40,026 nucleotides of DNA from Bacteroidales bacterium (GTDB lineage Bacteria; Bacteroidota; Bacteroidia; Bacteroidales; UBA7960), in contig SKOK01000273.1 of the NCBI GenBank assembly GCA_007120085.1, positions 1-40,026 of the forward strand, in the 5' to 3' direction. The notes below the pieces were generated by a model. It did no database searches. It had not been told where the DNA came from and was given only the letters and a program-made list of their open reading frames with translations. The position numbers and the translations under genes were made by a program. Shown here in pieces: positions 31,786-40,026 of the stretch. How positions within the stretch are numbered: position 1 is the first letter of the stretch; each line of letters starts with the position of its first letter.

Positions 31786-32505
31786 TCAGTTTTTCTTCCT
31801 CTTGCCTCCGAAGCGTCCGCCACCTCCCTGTGGGCGTGCACCTTTAGCAGGCTCTTCAATAAATGGGGTAAGCTCAGGTTTTCCAAAAATCTCACCTTTG
31901 CATATCCATACTTTTATACCAATGCGGCCATAAGTAGTATGCGCTTCAACCGGTGCATAGTCGATATCGGCACGAAGAGTATGCAGAGGGATACGCCCCT
32001 CTTTGTAAGTTTCAGTCCTTGCCATTTCAGCACCACCAAGGCGTCCGCCCACGGTTACCTTAATACCTTCTGCTCCCATGCGCATGGTAGAAGAAATCGC
32101 TGTCTTGACAGCACGGCGGAACGAAATACGCCCCTCAATCTGCTTCGCAATGTTCTGGGCTACCAGGTAAGCGTCCAGCTCCGGTCGCTTGATCTCACTG
32201 ATGTTGATCTGTACTTCTTTCTTGGTCAGCTTCTTTAGCTCTTCCTTGAGCTTATCTACCTCCTGACCCCCTTTGCCAATGATAATTCCCGGACGGGCAG
32301 TATTAATATTCACTGTCACAAGCTTCAGTGTGCGTTCAATGAAGATTTTTGATACCCCTGCCTTAGCCAAGCGTACGTATAAGTACTTTCTGATCTTGTC
32401 GTCTTCAACCAATTTGGCTGCATATTGCCTTCCGCCATACCAGTTAGAGTCCCATCCTTTGATGATGCCAAGCCTCAGGCCAATTGGATTTGTCTTTTGT
32501 CCCAT
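31786..32505 (-). CDS. rpsC: 30S ribosomal protein S3
   Basis: [26 protein letters not shown] domain [16 protein letters not shown]. Confidence 0.98.
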   Translation of the reverse strand: MGQKTNPIGLRLGIIKGWDSNWYGGRQYAAKLVEDDKIRKYLYVRLAKAGVSKIFIERTLKLVTVNINTARPGIIIGKGGQEVDKLKEELKKLTKKEVQINISEIKRPELDAYLVAQNIAKQIEGRISFRRAVKTAISSTMRMGAEGIKVTVGGRLGGAEMARTETYKEGRIPLHTLRADIDYAPVEAHTTYGRIGIKVWICKGEIFGKPELTPFIEEPAKGARPQGGGGRFGGKRKKN

Positions 32506-32516
32506 CTGAGAAATAT

Positions 32517-32921
32517 TTATTCGTTTGTATTTTTACTATCAACATAAAGGGTTACGTGGTTCGAGCGTTTCCTGATGCGGTGTGCCCGCCCCTGCGGTGC
32601 CGGACGAAGACGTTTTAGCACACGTGCACTGTCCACGTAAATGGTTTTCACGTAAAGATTGCTATCCTCAATGCGAACCCCTTCATTTTTATTCTGCCAG
32701 TTAGCGATTGCTGAAAGCAGAAGCTTTTCGAGCCTCTGTGCAGCATCCTTCTTGGTATATTTTAATATACCCAGGGCTTTATTTACTTCCTGACCCCTGA
32801 TCATATCCGCTACCAGTCGCATCTTTCGAGGCGAAGTGGGGCAGTTGTTCAGCCTGGCAAAGTATTGGGTCTTTCTCTCTTCCTTGAGTTTTTCAGCCCT
32901 GATGTGTTTTCTTAATCCCAT
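32517..32921 (-). CDS. rplV: 50S ribosomal protein L22
   Basis: [49 protein letters not shown]...[24 protein letters not shown]. Confidence 0.96.
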   Translation of the reverse strand: MGLRKHIRAEKLKEERKTQYFARLNNCPTSPRKMRLVADMIRGQEVNKALGILKYTKKDAAQRLEKLLLSAIANWQNKNEGVRIEDSNLYVKTIYVDSARVLKRLRPAPQGRAHRIRKRSNHVTLYVDSKNTNE

Positions 32922-32934
32922 TGCTAGTACTTAT

Positions 32935-33213
32935 TTATTTTTTGGATTTATCTTTTTTCCCGGCATGACCGCGGAAGATGCGTGTTGGGGCAAACTCCCC
33001 CAGCTTATGACCTACCATGTTCTCCGTAATGTACACCGGTATGAATTTGTTGCCATTGTGCACGGCAACGGTAAGACCGACAAACTCCGGTGAAATCATT
33101 GAGGCACGCGACCAGGTCTTTATCACAGTTTTTCTGCTGCTGGCTGCCATGGCAAGCACTTTTTTCTCCAGCTTGTGGTGTATATAAGGTCCTTTTTTTA
33201 ATGAGCGACTCAT
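32935..33213 (-). CDS. rpsS: 30S ribosomal protein S19
   Basis: [19 protein letters not shown]...[52 protein letters not shown]. Confidence 0.98.
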   Translation of the reverse strand: MSRSLKKGPYIHHKLEKKVLAMAASSRKTVIKTWSRASMISPEFVGLTVAVHNGNKFIPVYITENMVGHKLGEFAPTRIFRGHAGKKDKSKK

Positions 33214-33242
33214 ATTCTATTGTTTTACCTGTTAACGATTCT

Positions 33243-34067
33243 TTATTTCTTTCTTCTTTCAACAATGAGCCTGTTGGAAGACTTTTTACGATTGCGGGTT
33301 TTATATCCTTTTGCAGGCAATCCCTTGCGGCTTCTTGGATGTCCTCCTGAGGCGCGACCTTCACCACCACCCATCGGGTGATCAACGGGGTTCATTACCA
33401 CCGGGCGGGTACGCGGACGACGGCCAAGCCAGCGATTGCGACCAGCCTTTCCTGACATCTCGTGCATGTGGTCAGGATTCGACGTACTTCCAATGGTAGC
33501 CTTGCAGGTAACCAACACCATGCGGATCTCACCCGAAGGAAGCTTAAGCGAAGCATACCGGCCTTCGCGGCTCGTAAGCTGGGCATAGGTGCCGGCACTG
33601 CGGGCCATTTTTGCTCCCTGTCCAGGCTTCAGTTCAATGCTATGCACAACGCTACCAAGGGGAATGTCACGCAAAAACAGGGTGTTGCCTACATCAGGCG
33701 TTGCTTTTTCACCCGACATGATCGTTTGACCAACCTGTAAGCCATTGGGCGCTATGATATAACGCTTCTCACCATCAGCATAAAACAATAATGCGATCCG
33801 GGCTGACCTGTTCGGGTCATACTCGATGGTCTTAACCACGGCAGGAATACCATCCTTGTCGCGCTTAAAGTCAATAATGCGATAACTGCGTTTATGGCCA
33901 CCGCCAATGTAACGCATGGTCATTTTACCCCTGTTGTTTCGTCCACCACTTTTTTTCTTGCCTACGACAAGGCTCTTCTCAGGTTTTGAGGACGTTATGT
34001 CATCAAAAGCACTGATGACCTTGTTGCGTTGCCCGGGAGTTGTGGGTTTAAATTTTCTTAAAGCCAT
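33243..34067 (-). CDS. rplB: 50S ribosomal protein L2
   Basis: [36 protein letters not shown]...[37 protein letters not shown]. Confidence 0.98.
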   Translation of the reverse strand: MALRKFKPTTPGQRNKVISAFDDITSSKPEKSLVVGKKKSGGRNNRGKMTMRYIGGGHKRSYRIIDFKRDKDGIPAVVKTIEYDPNRSARIALLFYADGEKRYIIAPNGLQVGQTIMSGEKATPDVGNTLFLRDIPLGSVVHSIELKPGQGAKMARSAGTYAQLTSREGRYASLKLPSGEIRMVLVTCKATIGSTSNPDHMHEMSGKAGRNRWLGRRPRTRPVVMNPVDHPMGGGEGRASGGHPRSRKGLPAKGYKTRNRKKSSNRLIVERRKK

Positions 34068-34073
34068 AGATCT

Positions 34074-34367
34074 TTATATATTGCTGTAAAAATCAATTGT
34101 TTGACCCTCGTGCAGTGTTACGATGGCCTTTTTAAAACTATTTTTCCTGCCCGACTGTATGCCGGTGCGTGTGAAACGGGTTTTGAGCTTGCCCAGGTAA
34201 ACCATTGTATTGACAGAAGCTACCGTTACATCATACATTTCCTCAACAGCGTGGCGAATCTGCGACTTGGTGGCCGCCTTGCTCACGATAAAGCCATAAC
34301 GGCTGGGGAACTTCTCTGATACCGCAGTCATCTTTTCGGTAATAAGAGGCTTAATTAATACGTCCAT
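34074..34367 (-). CDS. rplW: 50S ribosomal protein L23
   Basis: MDVLIKPLITEKMTAVSEKFPSRYGFIVSKAATKSQIRHAVEEMYDVTVASVNTMVYLGK. Confidence 0.97.
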   Translation of the reverse strand: MDVLIKPLITEKMTAVSEKFPSRYGFIVSKAATKSQIRHAVEEMYDVTVASVNTMVYLGKLKTRFTRTGIQSGRKNSFKKAIVTLHEGQTIDFYSNI

Positions 34368-34422
34368 TTCTATTTAATTTATGGGGCAGTGGATATCACA
34401 ACCCATTATCGTCTGTTACTAT

Positions 34423-35052
34423 CTATTTAAGCAAAATGTTCTCTATCTCAGCAATAGAATCTTCCACAATCAGGAGCTTCTCAGCGTGAAGAATTGAGTA
34501 AGTGTTCAGGTCTGATGCGACCATCACCCTCGCCTTGGGAAGGTTACGAGCTGAAAGCTGAATCGTGTGATCGGTATCCGGCAATACTAGCAGCGTTTTC
34601 TTGTTCTCAAGGTCAAAGTTTTTCAAAATCTGCAGGTATTTTTTGGTAGCAGGGGCTTCCATTGTGAAGCCTTCAATCACCATCAGGTTGTCATCCTTTG
34701 ATTTGTATGACAAAGCTGACTTGCGGGCGAGCCGTTTTACCTTCTTATTGATCTTGAATGAATAATCACGGGGTTTCGGTCCAAATACGATACCACCTCC
34801 GCGCAAAAGCGGTGACTTGATATTGCCAATCCTGGCAGCTCCTGTACCTTTTTGCCTGCGAAGTTTACGGGTGCTTCCCTTGATCTCACTACGTCCCTTG
34901 GTGCTGTGCGTGCCCTGGCGCTTGTTGGCCATATACTGCTTTACATCAAGATAAATGACGTGATCATTAGGTGTAATTCTAAAAACCTCATCATTCAGGG
35001 TTACGGTTTTGTCCGTCTTGCTTCCTTCTATGTTATAAACTGCTAACTCCAT
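34423..35052 (-). CDS. rplD: 50S ribosomal protein L4
   Basis: [65 protein letters not shown]. Confidence 0.97.
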   Translation of the reverse strand: MELAVYNIEGSKTDKTVTLNDEVFRITPNDHVIYLDVKQYMANKRQGTHSTKGRSEIKGSTRKLRRQKGTGAARIGNIKSPLLRGGGIVFGPKPRDYSFKINKKVKRLARKSALSYKSKDDNLMVIEGFTMEAPATKKYLQILKNFDLENKKTLLVLPDTDHTIQLSARNLPKARVMVASDLNTYSILHAEKLLIVEDSIAEIENILLK

Positions 35053-35672
35053 CGCTCAAGAATTAAATATGATCCATTAGGTCCGGGAACAGAACCTTTT
35101 ACAACTACTATGTTTTTTTCGGGTATGAGCTTCATGATCTGCAGGTTGATCATTTTCACCCTGTCTCCGCCCATGCGGCCGCCCATGCGCATTCCTTTGA
35201 ATACGCGGGATGGCCAGGATGATGCTCCAAGTGAACCGGGTGCCCTGTTGCGGTTATGCTGGCCATGCGTTGCCTGGCCTACACCTGCAAATCCATGACG
35301 CTTTACCACGCCCTGAAATCCTTTACCCTTACTGGTACCTACCACATCAATAAATTCACCTTCAATGAAAATATCAGCCGTGAGCACATCTCCAAACTCT
35401 TTTCGCTGCCCCTTCTCAAAACGGGTAAATTCAGCGATCATCTTTTTGGGGGTAGTCTTTGCCTTCGCAAAATGCCCCCTCAGGGCTTTGGTCGTGCGGC
35501 TCTCTTTCTGCTCATCAAAGGCAAGCTGGATGGCTTCATAGCCGTCCTTTTCCTTGGTTTTGACCTGCGTTACAACACAGGGACCGGCCTCAATGACTGT
35601 GCAGGGGACATTTTTCCCGTCAGCATCAAAAATGCTGGTCATTCCTATTTTTTTTCCAATTAATCCAGACAT
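35043..35672 (-). CDS. rplC: 50S ribosomal protein L3
   Basis: [39 protein letters not shown]...[44 protein letters not shown]. Overlaps the rplD start by 10 nt. Confidence 0.98.
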   Translation of the reverse strand: MSGLIGKKIGMTSIFDADGKNVPCTVIEAGPCVVTQVKTKEKDGYEAIQLAFDEQKESRTTKALRGHFAKAKTTPKKMIAEFTRFEKGQRKEFGDVLTADIFIEGEFIDVVGTSKGKGFQGVVKRHGFAGVGQATHGQHNRNRAPGSLGASSWPSRVFKGMRMGGRMGGDRVKMINLQIMKLIPEKNIVVVKGSVPGPNGSYLILERWS

Positions 35673-35713
35673 TGTTTGTCGTTTTTATCTTTAGGCTTTC
35701 CTTATTATTTTTC

Positions 35714-36019
35714 TTAGACCTTGATTTCAACTTCAACACCACTGGGCAGCTCCAGCTTCATCAAAGCATCAACGGTCTTGGATGAAGATGAATAAATATC
35801 CAGCAGCCGCTTGTAAGAGCAAAGCTGAAACTGTTCCCTTGACTTTTTATTCACAAAAGGGGAACGCAAAACAGTAAAGATCCTCTTGTTTGTTGGCAGC
35901 GGAATTGGTCCGTTCACGACTGCTCCTGTTGTCTTTACCGTCTTTACGATTTTCTCGGCAGACTTATCCACCAGGTTGTAATCGTATGATTTTAACTTAA
36001 TTCTAATTCTGTGACTCAC
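35714..36019 (-). CDS. rpsJ: 30S ribosomal protein S10
   Basis: [60 protein letters not shown]. Confidence 0.97.
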   Translation of the reverse strand: MSHRIRIKLKSYDYNLVDKSAEKIVKTVKTTGAVVNGPIPLPTNKRIFTVLRSPFVNKKSREQFQLCSYKRLLDIYSSSSKTVDALMKLELPSGVEVEIKV

Positions 36020-36045
36020 GGCTTATTTTTTTTTGTAAAAAATGC

Positions 36046-38145
36046 TTAAACTTTTATACCATATAATTTAAAGATCAAATCATCAGAGATACCCTTTGGC
36101 ACTTCCTGGAAATGGCTGAACTCCATTGTGGATGTAGCCCTGCCACTGGTTAGTGTGCGGAGTGATGTAACATATCCAAACATCTCAGACAGTGGCACCA
36201 TTGCATTGATGACCTGGAGGTTTGTCCGTGCAGACACGCTGTTCATCTGGCCACGGCGACGGTTCAGGTCACCGGAAACATCACCAAGATATTCTTCGGG
36301 TGTAAGGACTTCAAGCTTCATTATCGGCTCAAGCAATACTGTGCTTGCCTTCTTGCAAGAATTGCGAAATGCGATCTTTGCCGCCAGTTCAAATGACAAT
36401 GCATCCGAATCGACACTGTGGTAGGAACCGTCCAGCAACCGAACCTTGATGCTTTCCACCGGGAAACCGGCCTTAACTCCATTCTGCATCGCAGCCCTGA
36501 AGCCTTTCTGAATTGCAGGAATGTATTCTTTGGGGATATTGCCACCCTTTACTTCGTCAATAAACTGAAGTCCTGTAACGCCCTCATCAGCAGGCCCTAT
36601 CTCGAACTGAATGTCGGCAAACTTACCCCTGCCACCAGTTTGCTTTTTATACACTTCCCTGTGGGTAACAACGGAGGTGATGGCCTCTTTATAGGCGACC
36701 TGTGGCGCACCCTGGTTGGCTTCGACGTTGAATTCGCGTTTGAGCCTGTCAACCAGTATTTCCAGGTGCAGTTCACCCATCCCACTGATGATCGTTTGAC
36801 CACTGTCAGGGTCTGTCTTTACAACAAATGTGGGATCTTCCTCTGAGAGTTTCTGCAATGCAGCATTCAGCTTGTCAAGATCTGCCTGTGTTTTGGGTTC
36901 AACAGCAACGCTGATAACTGGTTCAGGAAATGACATGGACTCCAGGATGACGGGGTGCTTTTCATCACATAATGAATCGCCTGTGTGAATATTCTTGAAG
37001 CCAACGGCTGCACCAATGTCGCCTGCCTCGATGCGTTCGATCGGGTTTTGTTTGTTGGCGTGCATCTGCAAGATGCGGGAAATACGTTCTTTTTTGCCTG
37101 TTGATGCATTAAAAACGTAAGACCCTGAAGCCAGCGAACCACTGTAAACACGGAAGAAACACAAGCGGCCTACATAAGGATCGTTTGCAATTTTAAAGGC
37201 CAATGCTGCAAATGGTTCGCTTGCATCGGCCTTGCGTATAATGGGTTGTTCTGTTTTTGGATGTATGCCCTCAATCGCTTCTACATCGAGCGGTGAAGGC
37301 AAATATTTGACCACGGCATCCAAAAGTGCCTGGATGCCTTTGTTTTTGAATGCTGAACCACAAAGAACCGGTGTAATTCGACGGTCGATAGTGGCTTTGC
37401 GTATGATGGTGATCATCTCCTCTTCCGAAATGGAAGTCGGATCAAGAATGAACTTTTCAAGCAGCTCTTCACTTTCCTCAGCACAGCCCTCCACAAGCTT
37501 CGTTCTGTACTCAAGTACCGTTTCCACCAGTTCGTCAGGCATTGGTACTTCGACAAAACTCGTACCCAGTGTACTGTCTTCCCATACAAAAGCTTTGTTT
37601 GTGATCAGGTCAACAATACCCTTAAACTCTTCTTCTTCTCCGATAGGGATTTGCAGCGGAATTGCATTCATGCCAAGGCGCTTACTGATCTTTTCAACTA
37701 CGGCAAAGAAATCGGCTCCGGCCCTGTCCATCTTATTAATGAAACTGATGCGTGGCACCTTGTATTTATCTGCCTGGCGCCATACCGTTTCAGACTGTGG
37801 TTCAACACCGCCAACCGCACAGAATAGTGCTATGGCGCCGTCGAGTACCCTTAGGCTCCGCTCTACCTCAACGGTAAAGTCAACGTGGCCGGGGGTATCA
37901 ATGATGTTGACCTTATAGGGTTTGTCCTTGAAGTGCCAGAAAGTGGTGGTAGCAGCAGATGTGATGGTGATGCCTCTTTCCTGCTCCTGAACCATCCAGT
38001 CCATGGTGGCTGAGCCATCATGTGTTTCGCCCAGACGACGATTCACGCCGGTATAAAACAATATCCGCTCGGTAGTGGTAGTCTTACCGGCGTCGATATG
38101 TGCCATTATACCGATGTTGCGCGTGTATGTTAAATCTCTGGGCAT
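36046..38145 (-). CDS. fusA: Elongation factor G
   Basis: 699 aa; [66 protein letters not shown]. Confidence 0.98.
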   Translation of the reverse strand: MPRDLTYTRNIGIMAHIDAGKTTTTERILFYTGVNRRLGETHDGSATMDWMVQEQERGITITSAATTTFWHFKDKPYKVNIIDTPGHVDFTVEVERSLRVLDGAIALFCAVGGVEPQSETVWRQADKYKVPRISFINKMDRAGADFFAVVEKISKRLGMNAIPLQIPIGEEEEFKGIVDLITNKAFVWEDSTLGTSFVEVPMPDELVETVLEYRTKLVEGCAEESEELLEKFILDPTSISEEEMITIIRKATIDRRITPVLCGSAFKNKGIQALLDAVVKYLPSPLDVEAIEGIHPKTEQPIIRKADASEPFAALAFKIANDPYVGRLCFFRVYSGSLASGSYVFNASTGKKERISRILQMHANKQNPIERIEAGDIGAAVGFKNIHTGDSLCDEKHPVILESMSFPEPVISVAVEPKTQADLDKLNAALQKLSEEDPTFVVKTDPDSGQTIISGMGELHLEILVDRLKREFNVEANQGAPQVAYKEAITSVVTHREVYKKQTGGRGKFADIQFEIGPADEGVTGLQFIDEVKGGNIPKEYIPAIQKGFRAAMQNGVKAGFPVESIKVRLLDGSYHSVDSDALSFELAAKIAFRNSCKKASTVLLEPIMKLEVLTPEEYLGDVSGDLNRRRGQMNSVSARTNLQVINAMVPLSEMFGYVTSLRTLTSGRATSTMEFSHFQEVPKGISDDLIFKLYGIKV

Positions 38146-38181
38146 ATATTTCTAAAAACTGCTATTGTATGCTTGTTTTCA

Positions 38182-38649
38182 TTAAAACCTGAAATGCGAG
38201 AATGCCTTGTTGGCATCTGCCATACGGTGAGTGTCTTCCTTACGCTTGTATGCTCCACCTTCTTCCTTGCTGGCTGCAATGATCTCACCTGCCAGTCTGG
38301 CAGCCATTCCTTTTTCATTGCGCTTACGTGCGAAGGTGATCATGTTCTTTATACCGACTGACATCTTCCTGTCCGGACGTATTTCGCTTGGGATCTGGAA
38401 TGTAGCACCACCGATCCGGCGGCTGCGAACCTCAACGGCAGGAGTTACATTGGCCAGGCCCTTTTTGAATAATTCCAGGCCATCTTCCTTGGTCTTTTCC
38501 GAAACAATGTCTATGGCATCGTAGAAAACATTGAATGCAAGGTTCTTTTTGCCCTGCAGCATCAAATTATTCACGAAACGGGTCACCAGGGTGTCGTTAA
38601 ACCTTGGATCAGGAAGCAGGATGCGCTTTTTTGGTCTCGATTTTCTCAT
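38182..38649 (-). CDS. rpsG: 30S ribosomal protein S7
   Basis: [49 protein letters not shown]. Confidence 0.98.
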   Translation of the reverse strand: MRKSRPKKRILLPDPRFNDTLVTRFVNNLMLQGKKNLAFNVFYDAIDIVSEKTKEDGLELFKKGLANVTPAVEVRSRRIGGATFQIPSEIRPDRKMSVGIKNMITFARKRNEKGMAARLAGEIIAASKEEGGAYKRKEDTHRMADANKAFSHFRF

Positions 38650-38683
38650 GATAGTTTATTGTTATATGCTTCTGATTATCAAC

Positions 38684-39064
38684 CTAGTTCTTGGCCTTGG
38701 GCCTCTTGGTTCCATATTTAGACCTGCGCTGATTGCGGCCTTCTACCCCACTCGTATCCAAAGCACCACGAATAATGTGATACCTTACACCCGGCAGGTC
38801 TTTCACCCTGCCACCTCGTAACAGCACGATGGAGTGCTCCTGGAGGTTGTGACCTTCACCAGGAATGTATGCATTCACCTCCTTGCCATTCGTTAACCTT
38901 ACCCTTGCTACCTTACGCATAGCCGAATTAGGCTTCTTGGGAGTGGTGGTGTAAACACGTACACATACGCCGCGGCGCTGTGGACAAGAATCCAGGGCCG
39001 GCGACTTGCTTTTATATGTTACCTTCTTACGCCCTTTGCGAACCAATTGCTGAATTGTTGGCAT
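38684..39064 (-). CDS. rpsL: 30S ribosomal protein S12
   Basis: [78 protein letters not shown]. Confidence 0.98.
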   Translation of the reverse strand: MPTIQQLVRKGRKKVTYKSKSPALDSCPQRRGVCVRVYTTTPKKPNSAMRKVARVRLTNGKEVNAYIPGEGHNLQEHSIVLLRGGRVKDLPGVRYHIIRGALDTSGVEGRNQRRSKYGTKRPKAKN

Positions 39065-39136
39065 ATTTTAATCTCAATTAATGTAAAAACTTCGCTTATA
39101 TTTAATTAATTAAATCTCTTCCGTTTTTTGGGAGTG

Positions 39137-39166
39137 CAAAGGTAGAAGTTATTTTTTGAATTCCAA
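39137..39166 (-). promoter_or_regulatory. Putative rpsL promoter: TTG-N19-TACCTTTG (Bacteroidota -33/-7 consensus)
   Basis: Minus strand TTGGAATTCAAAAAATAACTTCTACCTTTG: TTG, 19-nt spacer, TACCTTTG; about 70-100 nt upstream of the rpsL ATG. Confidence 0.7.
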
Positions 39167-39245
39167 TAATGTTTATAAAATAATTTTACCGCTGCCATGC
39201 AATTTGGCTCATGGCAAGCAATGACACCTCCCGCTTTTGGGGGCA

Positions 39246-39253
39246 CAAAGGTA
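39246..39253 (-). promoter_or_regulatory. Second putative -7 element TACCTTTG upstream of rpsL
   Basis: Minus strand TACCTTTGTGCCCCC resembles the proximal TACCTTTGCACTCCC. No TTG at -33. Confidence 0.4.
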
Positions 39254-39360
39254 GGAATTTTATTTAAATGTTTTTATGAAAAAACCCTAAGCGCAAAAAA
39301 TATTCTCAAATAATCAGGGAATCGCAAGGATTCAGCGGAAAGAAAAAACCCGGCTACGCC

Positions 39361-40026
39361 TCAAAACCTGTAGGCAGCCCGCTCCATATCTGAAACATTT
39401 CGGAAAGGCATGGGAGGATTGAGATGCTTCCCAAGAAACTGATATATCTCGAAGCGGATGTCGCGCCCCTGGCGGTGGTCCATCCTGTCAAAAGAATGCC
39501 CGCCGGGAATATCATCATAGATGCGGTATTCAAAAGATTTATTATGCGCCTTTAAAGTATTGATCAGGTTTTGTACTTCAAGTACGTGTACATCTTCATC
39601 AATGGTGTTGGTATGTATCAGCAAGGGAACTTCGAGCTTGTGCGCATGAAACACAGGTGAGCGGCGACGATATTCTTCAATGTTTTCGTGTACTCCCTGC
39701 CCGATATGATGTTCGGCTGCAAACCAGTCGAGCTCATAGGCCGGACGTTTGTAACCCATGCGTGCTACCAGGTCACTCACAGGTACACCGGCAAATACAG
39801 CCTTATATGCATCAGGGTGCTCAAAAGCATTCATCAGTGAGATCATCCCACCGTGACTCCAGCCAATGAGTCCAACCCGCCGCGAATCAACAATCTCATA
39901 ATTCTCAAGCATCATCAGCATGCTTTCGTGCACATCATCATTTTCAAGGCCGCCATAATCGATCAACTTATGGTGCCGTTTGCCGTAGCCGGTGCTGCCC
40001 CGATATTCCGGAGCAACCACAATATA
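39361..40026 (-). CDS. Partial CDS (5' end outside window): prolyl oligopeptidase family (S9-type) alpha/beta hydrolase
   Basis: Frame open to the window edge (YIVVAPEYRGSTGYGKRHH...); nucleophile elbow GWSHGG, acid region NTIDEDVHV, catalytic His PGGHSFDR. Confidence 0.88.
   Translation of the reverse strand, partial: YIVVAPEYRGSTGYGKRHHKLIDYGGLENDDVHESMLMMLENYEIVDSRRVGLIGWSHGGMISLMNAFEHPDAYKAVFAGVPVSDLVARMGYKRPAYELDWFAAEHHIGQGVHENIEEYRRRSPVFHAHKLEVPLLIHTNTIDEDVHVLEVQNLINTLKAHNKSFEYRIYDDIPGGHSFDRMDHRQGRDIRFEIYQFLGKHLNPPMPFRNVSDMERAAYRF

Noticed and set aside
37232-37918. 228-aa + strand ORF opposite fusA
   Set aside because: Wholly antisense to highly conserved EF-G; low-complexity Ser/Thr-rich translation typical of a shadow ORF.
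36046-39064. Absence of tuf after fusA
   Set aside because: In Bacteroidota the rpsL-rpsG-fusA-rpsJ arrangement without tuf is common; not unusual.

Overview
The window is a chromosomal segment from a Bacteroidota (Bacteroidales-like) genome. Supporting signs are TAnnTTTG-type promoters, a T9SS C-terminal sorting domain, a DUF4294 gene, and the rpsL-rpsG-fusA genes joined directly to S10-spc-alpha. Left part (~1-11.6 kb): surface-polysaccharide genes on + (partial glycan-related protein, GNAT, Wzx-type flippase, GT4 glycosyltransferase, asparagine-synthase-like protein, later a Gfo/Idh/MocA oxidoreductase and a polyprenyl-phosphate sugar transferase), interspersed with a thioredoxin-like protein, an orphan Dpp/OppC-type ABC permease and pcm. 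Middle (11.6-20.5 kb, - strand): DUF4294 protein, clpX, clpP, tig, tRNA-Leu(UAG), Na/Pi cotransporter, a secreted exo/endonuclease-phosphatase-family protein with a T9SS tail, and eno. Right part (20.7-39.1 kb, - strand): rpsL to rplQ. A partial S9-type peptidase runs off the right edge. I found no CRISPR array, prophage, transposase or clear defence system, and no evidence of a wholly new biological system. The points worth checking are modest: a 146-bp gap with a promoter motif and hairpins inside the S10 operon, tandem promoter-like repeats and a 16-bp palindrome upstream of rpsL, an acidic ~130-aa extension on L17, an asparagine-synthase-like protein without the N-terminal nucleophile Cys, a perfect 16-bp hairpin after eno, and a paired-hairpin intergenic repeat.
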